Source: Chitinophagaceae bacterium UBA7600 (GTDB taxonomy: Bacteria > Bacteroidota > Bacteroidia > Chitinophagales > Chitinophagaceae). Taken from it: DNA of 64,000 bases. Below the pieces are notes generated by a model. The model ran no database searches and was not told the DNA's origin. It saw only the letters and a program-made list of their open reading frames with translations. The stretch spans positions 123,499-187,498 of the forward strand of contig DLKC01000026.1 in NCBI GenBank assembly GCA_002478885.1, written 5' to 3'. Below are positions 35,137-44,452 of the stretch, piece after piece. A program made the translations under genes and the position numbers. Every line of letters begins with the position of its first letter. Within the stretch, counting starts at the first letter, position 1.

Positions 35137-36696
35137 TTATTCCGCACCATCGGTCTGCGCACGCTGTACAGCATAGTTGCCGGTCTTTTTACCTACATCC
35201 ATTCCAACTTCTATATCGCTGCGGTAATGGAGGCCGCCCACGAGTCTCGACTTGGATGCATCGTCGGCCATTTTGTTATAGGCATCTGCTCTTGCAGGCA
35301 AAATGTGCGACAGTATTGTTGCGGCCGCACCACTGAAGGTGGAATGCCCGGATATGTAAGAAGGGAAATTGGGAACCCCGGTTGTTGTTTTGATCTCCGG
35401 ATTCATTTGGGAAGGCCGTGGATTGAAATAGAAATATTTGGTTTTCCAGCAAATAATTGCCGCATCCATCATAGCAATGTTGAGCAGCGACATATTGCGG
35501 GCCCAACGTACTTCGCTAAAATTTTGTACTATAAAATCTTCTGAGGCAATAGCATTCCAATGACCCGGAGGGGTGTAGGTGCCTGCCCCATCGGCCCAGA
35601 AATGAACAAGCTCAATATCATCTCTCGAAGGATTTTTCACATAGCTCAAAACTTCCTCTGTTTCTTTTTTCATCTGATCACTATTCGTTGATGGCGGCGG
35701 ACCAGGCAGCAATGAAGCCATGCTTGTAGAATCGATCAACAATGATTTTACATTACCAAAGAAAGGAAGCATGGGATTACGTTTTGGCGTTTCAAGGCTT
35801 ATCCATGGTATTTCGCCCTTACCTATTGCTGCAGTTGCAAGACTATCCCATTGCGTTTGTGTTCCAACGGCTTTACCGGTATTATCAGTTCTGCCCCTTG
35901 CAGCAAATACAGAAGCGATCTGGCGGCCCAGTGCTTCACCTGCGGCCCAATCGCTGCGTGTGCAAGCACCTGATGCTATGGTGCTTTCTTTTGCATTCGC
36001 AGCTTTGGCTTCTACGGCACCTATTTCGGTAGGGAAAAATAATTTCATCAGATCAGCAGTAACGCCTGCAAGTACGGCTGCATCAGACGGGTAAGAAGGC
36101 AGGTCTGTTTTATTGATATAGATTGCATTGGCGTTAATGGTGGAATCAACCTTGTACGGCGCCGCACGGTTATATAACTTCTTATAATGCCAGCAAGCCA
36201 CCAGGGCATCATATTGTGCAGCGCTTATATAAGCATAAGCTCTGGCTGCATAAGGAGGATTGGAAAAAGGGAATTCAGGATAAGCAAATGGGTTTGCAGA
36301 ACTGGGAATAGGATAAGTGCCGTCCTCATTCTGGTATGGCGGAAGATTGTGCTTGGCAACTAATTCACGCATTGTCTCATTCCATCTGAGAACAGAACCG
36401 GCTGCCCAATATTTAATATCACTTATTTGCTGATCGCTGAGGTTATGTTGAAGACCTTTTATTTCGTTAAGCTCGCCAATATACCCCGGAACGTTAATAA
36501 GCGCAGGCGCAGCTACAAGGAATGAATCGGGCCGTGACAACAATACCGTTTTCCATGTTCCGGCATCGAGGTCTACGCTGGCAGGGTTTAGCGCCGGTAC
36601 ATTGTCGGTACGACCTTCCACCGTTTTTTTGCAGGATGTATAAATAATAAGTGAACCTGTGAGTACAATTAGCAGTGTATATAATGTCTTTCTCAT
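35137..36696 (-). CDS. Vanadium-dependent haloperoxidase / PAP2-type lipoprotein (copy 2)
   Basis: Exported lipoprotein of about 519 residues (signal MRKTLYTLLIVLTGSLIIYTSC). The C-terminal helical domain carries the complete phosphate/vanadate-binding triad of the family: KYFYFNPRP (K-x6-RP, near 419), ISGHS (near 449) and SRLVGGLHYRSD (SR-x5-H-x3-D, near 482). Enzymes with this site are either vanadate haloperoxidases or acid phosphatases; the sequence alone does not decide. The frame runs back to 36822, but ATG 36696 begins the lipoprotein signal. It is only four bases after the stop of the preceding barrel-protein gene, indicating one operon. Confidence 0.87.
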   Translation of the reverse strand: MRKTLYTLLIVLTGSLIIYTSCKKTVEGRTDNVPALNPASVDLDAGTWKTVLLSRPDSFLVAAPALINVPGYIGELNEIKGLQHNLSDQQISDIKYWAAGSVLRWNETMRELVAKHNLPPYQNEDGTYPIPSSANPFAYPEFPFSNPPYAARAYAYISAAQYDALVACWHYKKLYNRAAPYKVDSTINANAIYINKTDLPSYPSDAAVLAGVTADLMKLFFPTEIGAVEAKAANAKESTIASGACTRSDWAAGEALGRQIASVFAARGRTDNTGKAVGTQTQWDSLATAAIGKGEIPWISLETPKRNPMLPFFGNVKSLLIDSTSMASLLPGPPPSTNSDQMKKETEEVLSYVKNPSRDDIELVHFWADGAGTYTPPGHWNAIASEDFIVQNFSEVRWARNMSLLNIAMMDAAIICWKTKYFYFNPRPSQMNPEIKTTTGVPNFPSYISGHSTFSGAAATILSHILPARADAYNKMADDASKSRLVGGLHYRSDIEVGMDVGKKTGNYAVQRAQTDGAE

Positions 36697-36700
36697 TGTT

Positions 36701-37660
36701 TTATTTTTTCGTAGCTGCAGAATTGGTTGCATGTTTTTTATTAAAGTCAAGAACATAAAATAGTCCGCCGTAAATAGTTGTGGACTGGCCCATATTTCTT
36801 CCGGCAACCGTATAATTACCACCGCCGATTATTGAGAGTCCGGACATTGCACGCGGTGTATATTTTAGGTTTGCGCCAACTGTTGTCGCATTCATCTTAT
36901 TACTTGGAAAAGGCATGTCGTTCCTGCGTATATCAAAACCACCTAATGTGGTCATGTTAGTAGCAACGGCTTCGGCTATAAGGTAATGGCTCCTCCATCC
37001 TGTTCTAAGGTTGAAAGAGGCAACGTTGGGCATTTCCACTTCATTGGTATTATGCAATTCAGTTGTATAGTATGAAGTGCGGTCTATGTTAATATTGTCG
37101 CGATAGGTATAGGTTGCAGAACCGGTAACAAAAAAATTATTGACCCAGTAGTCGGCCATTATTCTTGCAGATAGATTGGTGCTGCCCAAACCAATAGACA
37201 GTGGCTGAAAGTCTGGCGTGTAGTTCGACATTGGCGTTGAAACGCCACCCAAAACAAACAGCGAGAGTGTTGACTTTCCAAAGTCTTTTTGAATGCCCTG
37301 CCATTTAACCCACAGCGAAAGGTCCTGCACGCCTTTCATGCCATGAAGTGTTCCGGCAGATGCTTTGGTGCTTATATAAGGCAACCCGAATAAAACGTTC
37401 AGGTGCTTGTTAATGCCGTAATTTCCGTTTACACTTATAGCCTGCGTGGTAACCGTTCCAAGGTTTTCGTTATTCCTTTTCAAAGTACCTTCCCAATAAT
37501 TTTTCCAGCCGCTGTGGCTGTAAATTCCGCCAACACAAAAATTATTTTTATCCATCATTATAGCATCCACATCTGTTTGGGCCGATGCTGCCAGCGGAGC
37601 GAAAAAGCCAAGTACCAGTGCCAATTTCATTAAAAGCATATGACGTTTAAAATGCTTCAT
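36701..37660 (-). CDS. Outer-membrane beta-barrel protein, phenol-MetA-degradation/transporter-like
   Basis: Exported protein of 319 residues (signal MKLALVLGFFAPLAASAQ, preceded by a short Lys/His-rich start). The body is made of amphipathic strands (NGNYGINKHLNVLFGLPYIS, STLSLFVLGGVSTPMSNY, GLGSTNLSARIMADYW), as in outer-membrane barrels of the Phenol_MetA_deg group. The stop is four bases before the haloperoxidase-like lipoprotein start, so the two products probably work together at the outer membrane. Substrate unknown. Confidence 0.75.
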   Translation of the reverse strand: MKHFKRHMLLMKLALVLGFFAPLAASAQTDVDAIMMDKNNFCVGGIYSHSGWKNYWEGTLKRNNENLGTVTTQAISVNGNYGINKHLNVLFGLPYISTKASAGTLHGMKGVQDLSLWVKWQGIQKDFGKSTLSLFVLGGVSTPMSNYTPDFQPLSIGLGSTNLSARIMADYWVNNFFVTGSATYTYRDNINIDRTSYYTTELHNTNEVEMPNVASFNLRTGWRSHYLIAEAVATNMTTLGGFDIRRNDMPFPSNKMNATTVGANLKYTPRAMSGLSIIGGGNYTVAGRNMGQSTTIYGGLFYVLDFNKKHATNSAATKK

Positions 37661-37684
37661 AAAACAGTTTTGTTTAATTATTAA

Positions 37685-37746
37685 TTTTTGGGGCCGGGCT
37701 TTACTACATGCAGTGTGCTTTGGTCGCGTTGCACTCTTCAGCGCTT
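37685..37746 (-). repeat. Intergenic repeat copy R12, left side of the barrel-gene pair
   Basis: Minus strand: GCGCTGAAG, altered core TGCAACGCG (37725-37733), 22-base spacer, GCCCGGCCCCAAAAA. Compared with the consensus, a G and an A have exchanged places. With R13 it brackets the barrel gene at 37832. Confidence 0.75.
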
Positions 37747-37831
37747 AGTTCGCTTATCGCCAAAATGCATGTAGTAAGCCATGTTCTTTTTATCAGTTAT
37801 TTGGTATTAGCAGGTAGCAACGGCATTCTGT

Positions 37832-38917
37832 TTAAAGCCTGAAATAAACTCCAATGTTCACGGTGTAATCAGCGAAAGCGGCATCACCCTGCACTTTAGT
37901 GCCGGTGTCTGCAGAGCGCTGCATATCAGAAACGCTTTGAATGCGGTCGCGCACAATTGCCACCGGAACAAACGCGTAAATAGAAGTTCTCTTAACAGTG
38001 TAAGTCAGCCCAGGCTCTACGGAGAAAATAAAACCCGGCCTTCTAAAACCGAGATCGCCACCAAATACATCTTTTGCCGGCAGGCGTTCGTAACGAACAC
38101 CGGCAGAAGCAGTAAGGCTATTTATGGTATAGTTGGCACCGGCCCTGAACAAATATTGATCGGCAACACTCATTACATCTGTATGATATTTTGTAGCAGT
38201 TGATGATACAGCTCTGCCACGCCCTGTTGATACACCGTTTTGTTCTCTCGGATTGAACAGGTAAAAGAAATTTCCGTACACGCCCAATCGATGAGAAAAG
38301 TTGTAGAACGCGTTTACTTCGGTGGTGAATCCTGTGCCTCCATCACCTGGTTGTATCGACTGATCAACAGGACCCAACACAGTAGTTGTGTCTGTGTTGT
38401 GAAAATAATCCTGGTAGTTATACGTGCCGGAAGGTAGCTTAATACCAAGGCCAACCTGTATATTGCCCTTCATAGATTTCACAGGATCAAATAACCAGTA
38501 GTAACCGGTGAACCTTATGTCGCCAATGCCAAATGCTTCTGTATTGTACCTGTTTTTACCATCGTGCTCGTACAAAGAAGATCTCGTATTTGCGATGATT
38601 GGCACATCTATCTGCAGCGACCACCTGTTATTAAACCGCTTGGTAACGGCAATGTCCATTGTGTAGGCATGGTTAATTACATTAGATCCTGAATCTACGC
38701 GGTACTTCTGTTCGTCTTTGCCAACATAATGCTTGTAAGATTTAAAATACCGGTTATTGATGCTCATAGACCAGCCCGAAGAATCACTTGCATTATGTGC
38801 TTCAAGCGGACAAATGCCCCCGGTGCTGCGAATAGCAACACAACCCTGGGCGAAGGTGTTTGTATTAGTGGTTGCAACAAGCAAAACACATATTGAAACC
38901 GTGATAATTTTTTTCAT
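37832..38917 (-). CDS. Outer-membrane beta-barrel protein, phenol-MetA-degradation/transporter-like
   Basis: Exported protein of about 361 residues (signal MKKIITVSICVLLVATTNTNTFAQ). Strand-rich body with GIGDIRFTGYYWLFDPVKSMKGNIQVGLGIKLPSG (described in part) and a C-terminal GDAAFADYTVNIGVYFRL ending in an aromatic-rich strand, fitting an outer-membrane barrel. Cysteines near the N-terminus (GCVAIRSTGGICPLE) could form a disulfide or bind metal. The frame opens at 39004, but ATG 38917 starts the signal peptide. It lies between the two haloperoxidase-like genes. Confidence 0.75.
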   Translation of the reverse strand: MKKIITVSICVLLVATTNTNTFAQGCVAIRSTGGICPLEAHNASDSSGWSMSINNRYFKSYKHYVGKDEQKYRVDSGSNVINHAYTMDIAVTKRFNNRWSLQIDVPIIANTRSSLYEHDGKNRYNTEAFGIGDIRFTGYYWLFDPVKSMKGNIQVGLGIKLPSGTYNYQDYFHNTDTTTVLGPVDQSIQPGDGGTGFTTEVNAFYNFSHRLGVYGNFFYLFNPREQNGVSTGRGRAVSSTATKYHTDVMSVADQYLFRAGANYTINSLTASAGVRYERLPAKDVFGGDLGFRRPGFIFSVEPGLTYTVKRTSIYAFVPVAIVRDRIQSVSDMQRSADTGTKVQGDAAFADYTVNIGVYFRL

Positions 38918-39119
38918 AATCAGTATGCACATTTTCTGTTTGGTTAAAATAAGTTTGAGGTAATGCATGCGTTGGTCAGCACAAGAGCGTGTTGTCCAAA
39001 ACAATACTTTACAGCATCAATATTCAGGAGTGTAAACAACCATGGGACGAGTTGCCACTGATGAAACTGAACTGCAACATTGAAGCTTTGCAACATAAAA
39101 CTGCCCAATTACAGGCAGG

Positions 39120-39178
39120 CGCTGAAGTGTGCGACGCAACGAAGCTGCATTAATGAATAAAAGCTGGGAACATAAAAA
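39120..39178 (+). repeat. Intergenic repeat copy R13, right side of the barrel-gene pair
   Basis: CGCTGAAG, core TGCGACGCA at 39130-39138, 21-base spacer, GCTGGGAACATAAAA. It ends two bases before the stop codon of the next minus-strand gene. Confidence 0.85.
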
Positions 39179-39180
39179 GA

Positions 39181-40515
39181 TTACTTCTTCTTTTTCATAC
39201 GCAAACGGTCGACAACAAGCTGGCCTACTGCCACGCCCTCATCGTGCCCTACCGCGCATGAATACCTGTAGTGGATGCCCCCATAAACGCGGGAAACACC
39301 AGCCTCTACGGCCGCTTTCCGGATGGAGGTAAAGGAGCGTGGCGCAATGCCAAACTCGCTCTCTGAAGTATCTGTGTAGGAGACATTATCGCCATAAATA
39401 TCAGTCATTACTTCAGCGGCTGCGGCAGAAATTACTGCGTGCCCGCTGGTATATTCAGGGAATGGAGGCGTTTGAATATATGGTTGCCAATCGGCACTGT
39501 AGAATTTGTTAATCACAGTTTCGGGGCGCACATAATTGCTGCGGTATTTCTCGTCCCAGCAACTGATAAAAGCATCATACATGGCGATACTTGTTTTAGC
39601 ATAAGCATACACCATTGTATTGAAATCAGCATGCTGGTCATTGGAAATGATGCCTATTATATTCATCCAGTGACCGGAAGGCGAGAACTTTTTTGTTGCG
39701 TACATAACGTGGCCGATAACATTCGTCTTAAAGGGATTATCGTCCCAGAAGTCGGCAATGTTTTTTTGCTCGGGAGTTAAGCTGTCAACAATATTCTTTA
39801 CCTCGATAATGGCCTTATAAGACTCGCTGGTTTTGTTCAACGGGTCAAATTTTGGAGGACGAACAGGCATAAACTGTGAAGAAGAATCCAGTACCATTGT
39901 TCGCATTTCTTTCCAGTGTGGTTCAATAGCCTGTGCATACATTGGTGGCGTTGGCACCCATGTACCGGGCTCATTGGTAACCGTGTATTTGCTCGCAGAG
40001 CGTAGCTGCGCATAATGATCTTTTTTGCTCCAGCTTAAAATACTGTCTGCAATTTTATTGGCAAATGCTGTGCTGTTATCGAAGACTGCTGAAGGCATTC
40101 CTGCATCCCTTACTTTCTTCTTTAATTCTTCAACATAAGCATCCATGCTTCCTTCGGGAAAGGTAACAGCGTTGCCCACTTTGCAGAATGCAATCATTGC
40201 TGCAAAAGGGAAATCGATTTTCATACCGGCTTCCGGCTTTGGCATAGGAGGCATATGTTTAATCTGGCCTGCAAGTGAAGTATACTCACTGTCGTCGCCT
40301 GCCGCAACAACTTCATAAGCTGCAATATTTGCATACACATAATTGCGTGATGCAATCACCGGCGGAAAGTTATTTTCCAGCACAATGTCGTTGAGCTTTT
40401 TTTCTGTAGTTGAGAACAGTATTGGGTCATGGGTAAGTTTAATATAATCGTTGTTCTCTTTACATGATACAACTATGGACGATACTGCAAGCGCAGCCAG
40501 AATAATTCTTTTCAT
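39181..40515 (-). CDS. Vanadium-dependent haloperoxidase / PAP2-type lipoprotein (copy 1)
   Basis: Exported lipoprotein of 444 residues (signal IILAALAVSSIVVSCKE). The C-terminal half has KYRSNYVRP (K-x6-RP, near 323), TSGHA (near 355) and SRVYGGIHYRYS (near 410). The last motif has Ser where the family usually has Asp (SR-x5-H-x3-D), so the charge relay on the catalytic His differs from copy 2. Activity is therefore uncertain. It ends with a basic tail (RLRMKKKK). It is the first gene of the minus-strand group that contains the two barrel genes and the second haloperoxidase-like gene. Confidence 0.85.
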   Translation of the reverse strand: MKRIILAALAVSSIVVSCKENNDYIKLTHDPILFSTTEKKLNDIVLENNFPPVIASRNYVYANIAAYEVVAAGDDSEYTSLAGQIKHMPPMPKPEAGMKIDFPFAAMIAFCKVGNAVTFPEGSMDAYVEELKKKVRDAGMPSAVFDNSTAFANKIADSILSWSKKDHYAQLRSASKYTVTNEPGTWVPTPPMYAQAIEPHWKEMRTMVLDSSSQFMPVRPPKFDPLNKTSESYKAIIEVKNIVDSLTPEQKNIADFWDDNPFKTNVIGHVMYATKKFSPSGHWMNIIGIISNDQHADFNTMVYAYAKTSIAMYDAFISCWDEKYRSNYVRPETVINKFYSADWQPYIQTPPFPEYTSGHAVISAAAAEVMTDIYGDNVSYTDTSESEFGIAPRSFTSIRKAAVEAGVSRVYGGIHYRYSCAVGHDEGVAVGQLVVDRLRMKKKK

Positions 40516-40730
40516 AACCTGATTAATTTATGTACATGAAACCGCATTGTTAGAAATAAGGCATCTTAATGCCTGTTTTGATTTGTCGCTGGTTAAAAAG
40601 TTCGTTACGGTTTATGTATCACAATTTGCAAGAAGACCTTTCAGATACAGTCTTTACCAATGCCACAGATCGTTCTACGCTAACTATATTTCTGCAAATA
40701 CCATTTTAAAACAATGACTGATACCTGGCA

Positions 40731-41279
40731 TTAAACATACTCTGGCGGCTGGCCATGAAGAGGAAAGAATTGCTGCGGATATGCAGCGGAATTGTATAAA
40801 TAATGAGACTTTTCAAAAACGCCGGATATTTCTGATCGGGAAGATTGATTGTCTTCAAACTCGGTAAGCAACTGTTTTACTGCATCCGCTTTTTTGCTGC
40901 TATTGCCGGTATTGCCGGCAAGGTCGTTTACACCTCCAAAATAATTATTTGCCGACTGCTGCAGTTTTGCTTTCTCTTCGTGAGGAATGCAAAGAAGGGT
41001 CATGGTGTCGTTCTGTACAATTCGCTTAACATATTTGTAAACCTTGCCTTCAAAATTAATTTCTCCGTTCACCCTCTCGTAACCCGACTGGCTGGTTTGA
41101 TAAGGCATATTAACCGGAATTCTAATAGCAAGTAACTCGTTATCATCATAGTTGCCTCTATCAAGCCTTGCTTCCATCGCTTCATCCGTTTTGTTTTGCA
41201 CAAAATTGATCAATAGCCGATAGCCAATTGTATTAAACAGGAAGATAATAAGCAGTAATATGGCAGATAATTTTTTCAA
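40731..41279 (-). CDS. Membrane-anchored protein of unknown function
   Basis: A 182-residue protein with one N-terminal hydrophobic segment (AILLLIIFLFNTIGYRLLINF) and a polar exported domain (DDNELLAIRIPVNMPYQTSQSGYERVNGEI in part). I have no family name for it. Similar short proteins occur next to metal or TonB-related genes in Bacteroidota, and another small protein of that kind lies at 44453. It ends with a Pro/Tyr-rich tail. Confidence 0.65.
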   Translation of the reverse strand: MKKLSAILLLIIFLFNTIGYRLLINFVQNKTDEAMEARLDRGNYDDNELLAIRIPVNMPYQTSQSGYERVNGEINFEGKVYKYVKRIVQNDTMTLLCIPHEEKAKLQQSANNYFGGVNDLAGNTGNSSKKADAVKQLLTEFEDNQSSRSEISGVFEKSHYLYNSAAYPQQFFPLHGQPPEYV

Positions 41280-41378
41280 GCGCAGTTTGCTGTGATTGCA
41301 AGAATAAGCATTTTTTCGATTTCCAAATGTTTTTTAAGGCTTAAAAAGTACTGGCGGTGACTTTACCCGCCGAAAAAA

Positions 41379-41744
41379 TCATTCGATAACCATTAGTTGT
41401 TTTTCTTCTCGAATCACGATCTGTGGCTTGCCTTTGAATAACTCCACCTTACCCATAATGCAAACATTCTTATGATCGAATTTCTTTTCCGGACTATACG
41501 AAAAGGCCTTTCTTGCAGCGCCCCATATAACAAGTGTCAAAGGCTGCTGCGGATAAGCAGCACCCACATTTAAAAAGGTTGGTTGGTTAACAGATGACTC
41601 CATGTATTTGCCACCAAACACTTTGCCGCACACAACAACGCTGTCACCGATATGCCTGGAAATATCCTTCAGTTCAATTTTCTGTTGCGCTAACGAAACT
41701 GAGGAAAGCATAAGCAGTATTAATAGAAACAGGAAAACTTTCAT
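41379..41744 (-). CDS. Small secreted OB-fold-like protein
   Basis: About 121 residues with a signal peptide (MKVFLFLLILLMLSSVSLAQ). The mature part looks like an OB-fold: ISRHIGDSVVVCGKVFGG, TFLNVGAAYPQQPLTLVIWG, KNVCIMGKVELFKGKPQIVI. In this arrangement the two Val-Cys-rich strands and the PQIVI end are typical of secreted nucleic-acid-binding-like OB folds. The role is unknown. ATG 41744 is chosen over the upstream start at 41789, which has no signal. Confidence 0.72.
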   Translation of the reverse strand: MKVFLFLLILLMLSSVSLAQQKIELKDISRHIGDSVVVCGKVFGGKYMESSVNQPTFLNVGAAYPQQPLTLVIWGAARKAFSYSPEKKFDHKNVCIMGKVELFKGKPQIVIREEKQLMVIE

Positions 41745-41862
41745 AAAACACGTTTTAAACAAGATAAAACTTTGTTGTTCGAAATGCAAACGCCTTCAGA
41801 TAGAAAATTAAAGCCGTTTTATTATAAACCTGTAACTATGTAATTCAAAAGATTCTGCAGTT

Positions 41863-42450
41863 ATGAAAAGCCTGTTCCTTTTACCGGTTTATATTTTGTT
41901 TGCCGGCTGCGCCACCGAAAGTAATAACGGAAACCCGCATATTGTTATCGAAACCGGTCGAGGCAATATCGAAATTGAACTATATGCCAAACAGGCTCCG
42001 CAAACAGTCGCTGCTTTTCTCAGGTATATCGATTCGGGTTATTTCAACAAAGCCGTATTTTACCGCATTTTAACCGACGATAATCAGCCGTCTAATGCTC
42101 CAAAGTCAGAATTGATACAGGGTGGTATCTGGAAAACAAACTATAAACTCGTGCACGCGCTCCCCGGCATTCCGCATGAATCAACAAAGCAAACAGGCAT
42201 ACTGCATAAAGACGGCACCATTTCCCTGGCAAGGGCAGAACCCGGAACGGCCAATACGGAGTTTTTTATTTGCGTAGGCGATCAACCGGGTTTTGATTAT
42301 GGCGGCGCAAATAATGCAGACGGCCTTGGTTACGCTGCATTCGGCAAAGTGATAAAAGGAATGGATGCCGTAAAAAGCATTTACAATTCACCCGAAACCG
42401 ATCAATACCTCGACCCGCCCGTCGCAATTTTTGCGATAAAAAGAAAATAA
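41863..42450 (+). CDS. Cyclophilin-type peptidylprolyl isomerase lipoprotein
   Basis: Periplasmic prolyl isomerase of 195 residues with a lipoprotein signal (LLPVYILFAGCATES). The cyclophilin domain starts at IVIETGRGNIEIELYAKQAPQTVAAF and includes FYRIL, GGIW, and ANTEFFICVG, with GLGYAAFGKVIKGMDAV near the end. The FHRV and QGG motifs of active cyclophilins are present in modified form (FYRI, QGGI). It is monocistronic and convergent with the Kelch gene. Confidence 0.9.
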   Translation: MKSLFLLPVYILFAGCATESNNGNPHIVIETGRGNIEIELYAKQAPQTVAAFLRYIDSGYFNKAVFYRILTDDNQPSNAPKSELIQGGIWKTNYKLVHALPGIPHESTKQTGILHKDGTISLARAEPGTANTEFFICVGDQPGFDYGGANNADGLGYAAFGKVIKGMDAVKSIYNSPETDQYLDPPVAIFAIKRK

Positions 42451-42638
42451 TTTATGAACCTGGCACTGGTGCAAATGGCATCTTCGTTGCGTCGCGCACT
42501 GCAACGCCTGTAAACAAACTCAGCAAAACACAAAGCCTGATGCAAACAAAAGGGTTTAATAACAGCTGAGCAAAGATTCAACAGCACAAGAGTGCGACGC
42601 AAGCAAAGCTTAATATCTTTTTCTTGCCCGGCTCAAAA
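42451..42638. repeat. Compact inverted-repeat unit 4 (copies R14 minus, R15 plus)
   Basis: Left arm 42451-42509 (minus; core CGCGACGCA at 42488-42496; 20-base spacer). Right arm 42584-42638 (plus; GCACAAG, core TGCGACGCA at 42593-42601, 21-base spacer, GCCCGGCTCAAAA). The inner part is about 74 bases. The unit starts at the base after the cyclophilin stop and lies between convergent genes. Confidence 0.85.
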
Positions 42639-42685
42639 AGCCATCGCAATACCTATCAGCTACAAGCCTGCTGTTTATAAAAACA

Positions 42686-42708
42686 TATGGCGGCCTAAGG
42701 CCGCCATA
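42686..42708 (-). terminator. Terminator hairpin of the Kelch/T9SS gene
   Basis: TATGGCGGCC / GGCCGCCATA ten-pair stem with a three-base loop. On the minus strand it is followed by TGTTTTTAT, 28 bases after the stop. Confidence 0.82.
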
Positions 42709-42736
42709 GTTTACAAGGGCTGCGATAACGCTTCAC

Positions 42737-44218
42737 TTACTCTTTCACAAATTTGCCCGTAAACTGTTGCGCACCGTTGAACAAACAATACACGTAAATC
42801 GCATTTGGCAAACTGTGCACAGGCAGCTTAATCAACCGACCACCCGCCGCCACCTGCTGCTTTAACAGCAGTTTCCCGTTCGTGTTATACACGGCAACAA
42901 CCGCCCCGGCTTTCACAGGATGATCAAGTGAGATGAACAAGATATCGGTAGCCGGGTTGGGAAAAATTGTAGTAGTGGCGATTGCCTGTTTTATATTGGC
43001 TGCAATGGTTGTTACCGCTGCAGGTTGTGTATAAATATCAAGCCGGTTAGATGGTGATGGTGCTGTTCCAAAAGCGGTGTACCCGCCTGCAAAGATCATT
43101 TTGCCATCGATGGCAGCAGCACTTATCCCATATCGCGCCTGCGAAAGATATATGATGCTCCATGTTGAAGTGATGGTGTTGTAGACTTGCACTTCACGAG
43201 CCAGCGAATAACGGGTGGCATCATACCCGCCGGCAAAGTATATATTGTTTCCAAAGACCTCGGTGGAAAAGTTGACAAGATTTAATGGCATAGGTATAAT
43301 ACTCCACGTGCCGGTACCCACGTCATAAACTTCAATGTTATTATTTGCTTCAACGCCACCGGCAAAATATGCTTTGCTACCTACTACAGCTGCATGCATA
43401 CCATAATGGCCTGCACTCATTTGAGTGGCCGACCACGAACCGGTTGTGGCATCATATATATCGACTGTCCTGGATGCGCCTGACAGATAATTATAGCCGC
43501 CAGCGAACAGCACTTTACCGCCAACAACCGCCACGGCCATCAATTCGCGTTTCTGAGAAAGTTTGCCAGCCGACCACGCCGATGTGCTGTTATCGTAAAT
43601 ATCAACCACATTAGTCTGAACCTGGTTATAGCTCATATCCCAAAACCATCCTCCGGCAAAAAGTATTTTATTGCCCACGGCAGCCACACTTATATTAGTC
43701 CTGGCCTTGGTTAATTTTGCAGTTGTTCTTGCACCGGTTGAAGCGTCGAATATATCAACACGGTTATAAAGATATACGGGCCCACTTACGTCCTGCCGTC
43801 CTATGCCTCCTGCAAAAAGCACTTTATCTCTGGTCGCTGCGGCTGCACCAACGCTTCTTGCGAGTGAGAGATTAAGCACAGACCATGTACCCGTTGTTCC
43901 GTTGTACACATCGACGTTCCTGCTGTACTGCGGATCTGTGAAGTATCCATACTTTCCGCCGCCGAAATATGCATTGTTGCCCGTTTGCGCAAATTGAGTT
44001 TCAGTTCTCGATTGCGAAAAAGTTCCATAGATATGCACGTTTGATTGCAGGTCAAATACATCCCACGCGTTTCCGCCCGATGAGCCAAGCAATAACTTGT
44101 TTTTGATTGCGGCGATGGGAATACCTGCTCTTGCAATATGAACAGAATCGGTCGCCCACTGGCACCAACTGCCACTAACTACAAGCAGTACGGCAGCCGT
44201 TAAGATTGTCTTTTTCAT
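42737..44218 (-). CDS. Secreted Kelch-repeat protein with T9SS sorting domain
   Basis: About 493 residues. A signal peptide (MKKTILTAAVLLVVSGSWCQ) is followed by seven or so Kelch blades with the recurrent pattern VGNKILFAGGW / VVGGKVLFAGGY and VDIYDATTGSW, forming a beta-propeller. The C-terminal 75 residues are a type A T9SS sorting domain (TIFPNPATDILFISL, then VYNTNGKLLLKQ, ending KFVKE). The protein should be secreted through T9SS and attached to the cell surface or released. ATG 44218 is used; the longer frame from 44314 covers a repeat copy and has no signal. Confidence 0.92.
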   Translation of the reverse strand: MKKTILTAAVLLVVSGSWCQWATDSVHIARAGIPIAAIKNKLLLGSSGGNAWDVFDLQSNVHIYGTFSQSRTETQFAQTGNNAYFGGGKYGYFTDPQYSRNVDVYNGTTGTWSVLNLSLARSVGAAAATRDKVLFAGGIGRQDVSGPVYLYNRVDIFDASTGARTTAKLTKARTNISVAAVGNKILFAGGWFWDMSYNQVQTNVVDIYDNSTSAWSAGKLSQKRELMAVAVVGGKVLFAGGYNYLSGASRTVDIYDATTGSWSATQMSAGHYGMHAAVVGSKAYFAGGVEANNNIEVYDVGTGTWSIIPMPLNLVNFSTEVFGNNIYFAGGYDATRYSLAREVQVYNTITSTWSIIYLSQARYGISAAAIDGKMIFAGGYTAFGTAPSPSNRLDIYTQPAAVTTIAANIKQAIATTTIFPNPATDILFISLDHPVKAGAVVAVYNTNGKLLLKQQVAAGGRLIKLPVHSLPNAIYVYCLFNGAQQFTGKFVKE

Positions 44219-44267
44219 ACGATGTTTTTTATTGGTGATATTATTGCCCCATTTTAGTTCTGTATTA

Positions 44268-44323
44268 TTTTGAGCCGGGCATCCTAACCCCGGGCAGCCG
44301 TTGTTGCGTCGCACTCTTGGGCA
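44268..44323 (-). repeat. Intergenic repeat copy R16, left side of a gene-bracketing pair
   Basis: Minus strand: AAG, core TGCGACGCA (44305-44313), CAACA, 21-base spacer, GCCCGGCTCAAAA. With R17 it brackets the genes at 44453 and 45074. Confidence 0.88.
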
Positions 44324-44452
44324 GTTGTTCCATATGTCAGCAAAGTCAGTAAGTCAGCACGTAATTACTATCCTAACGAGCAGTTTTTAGGCTAGGTAGG
44401 TGCCAATCCCTTTGTGCCCTTTGGTTAAAAAAATTAAGGAACCCGCGTGCTG

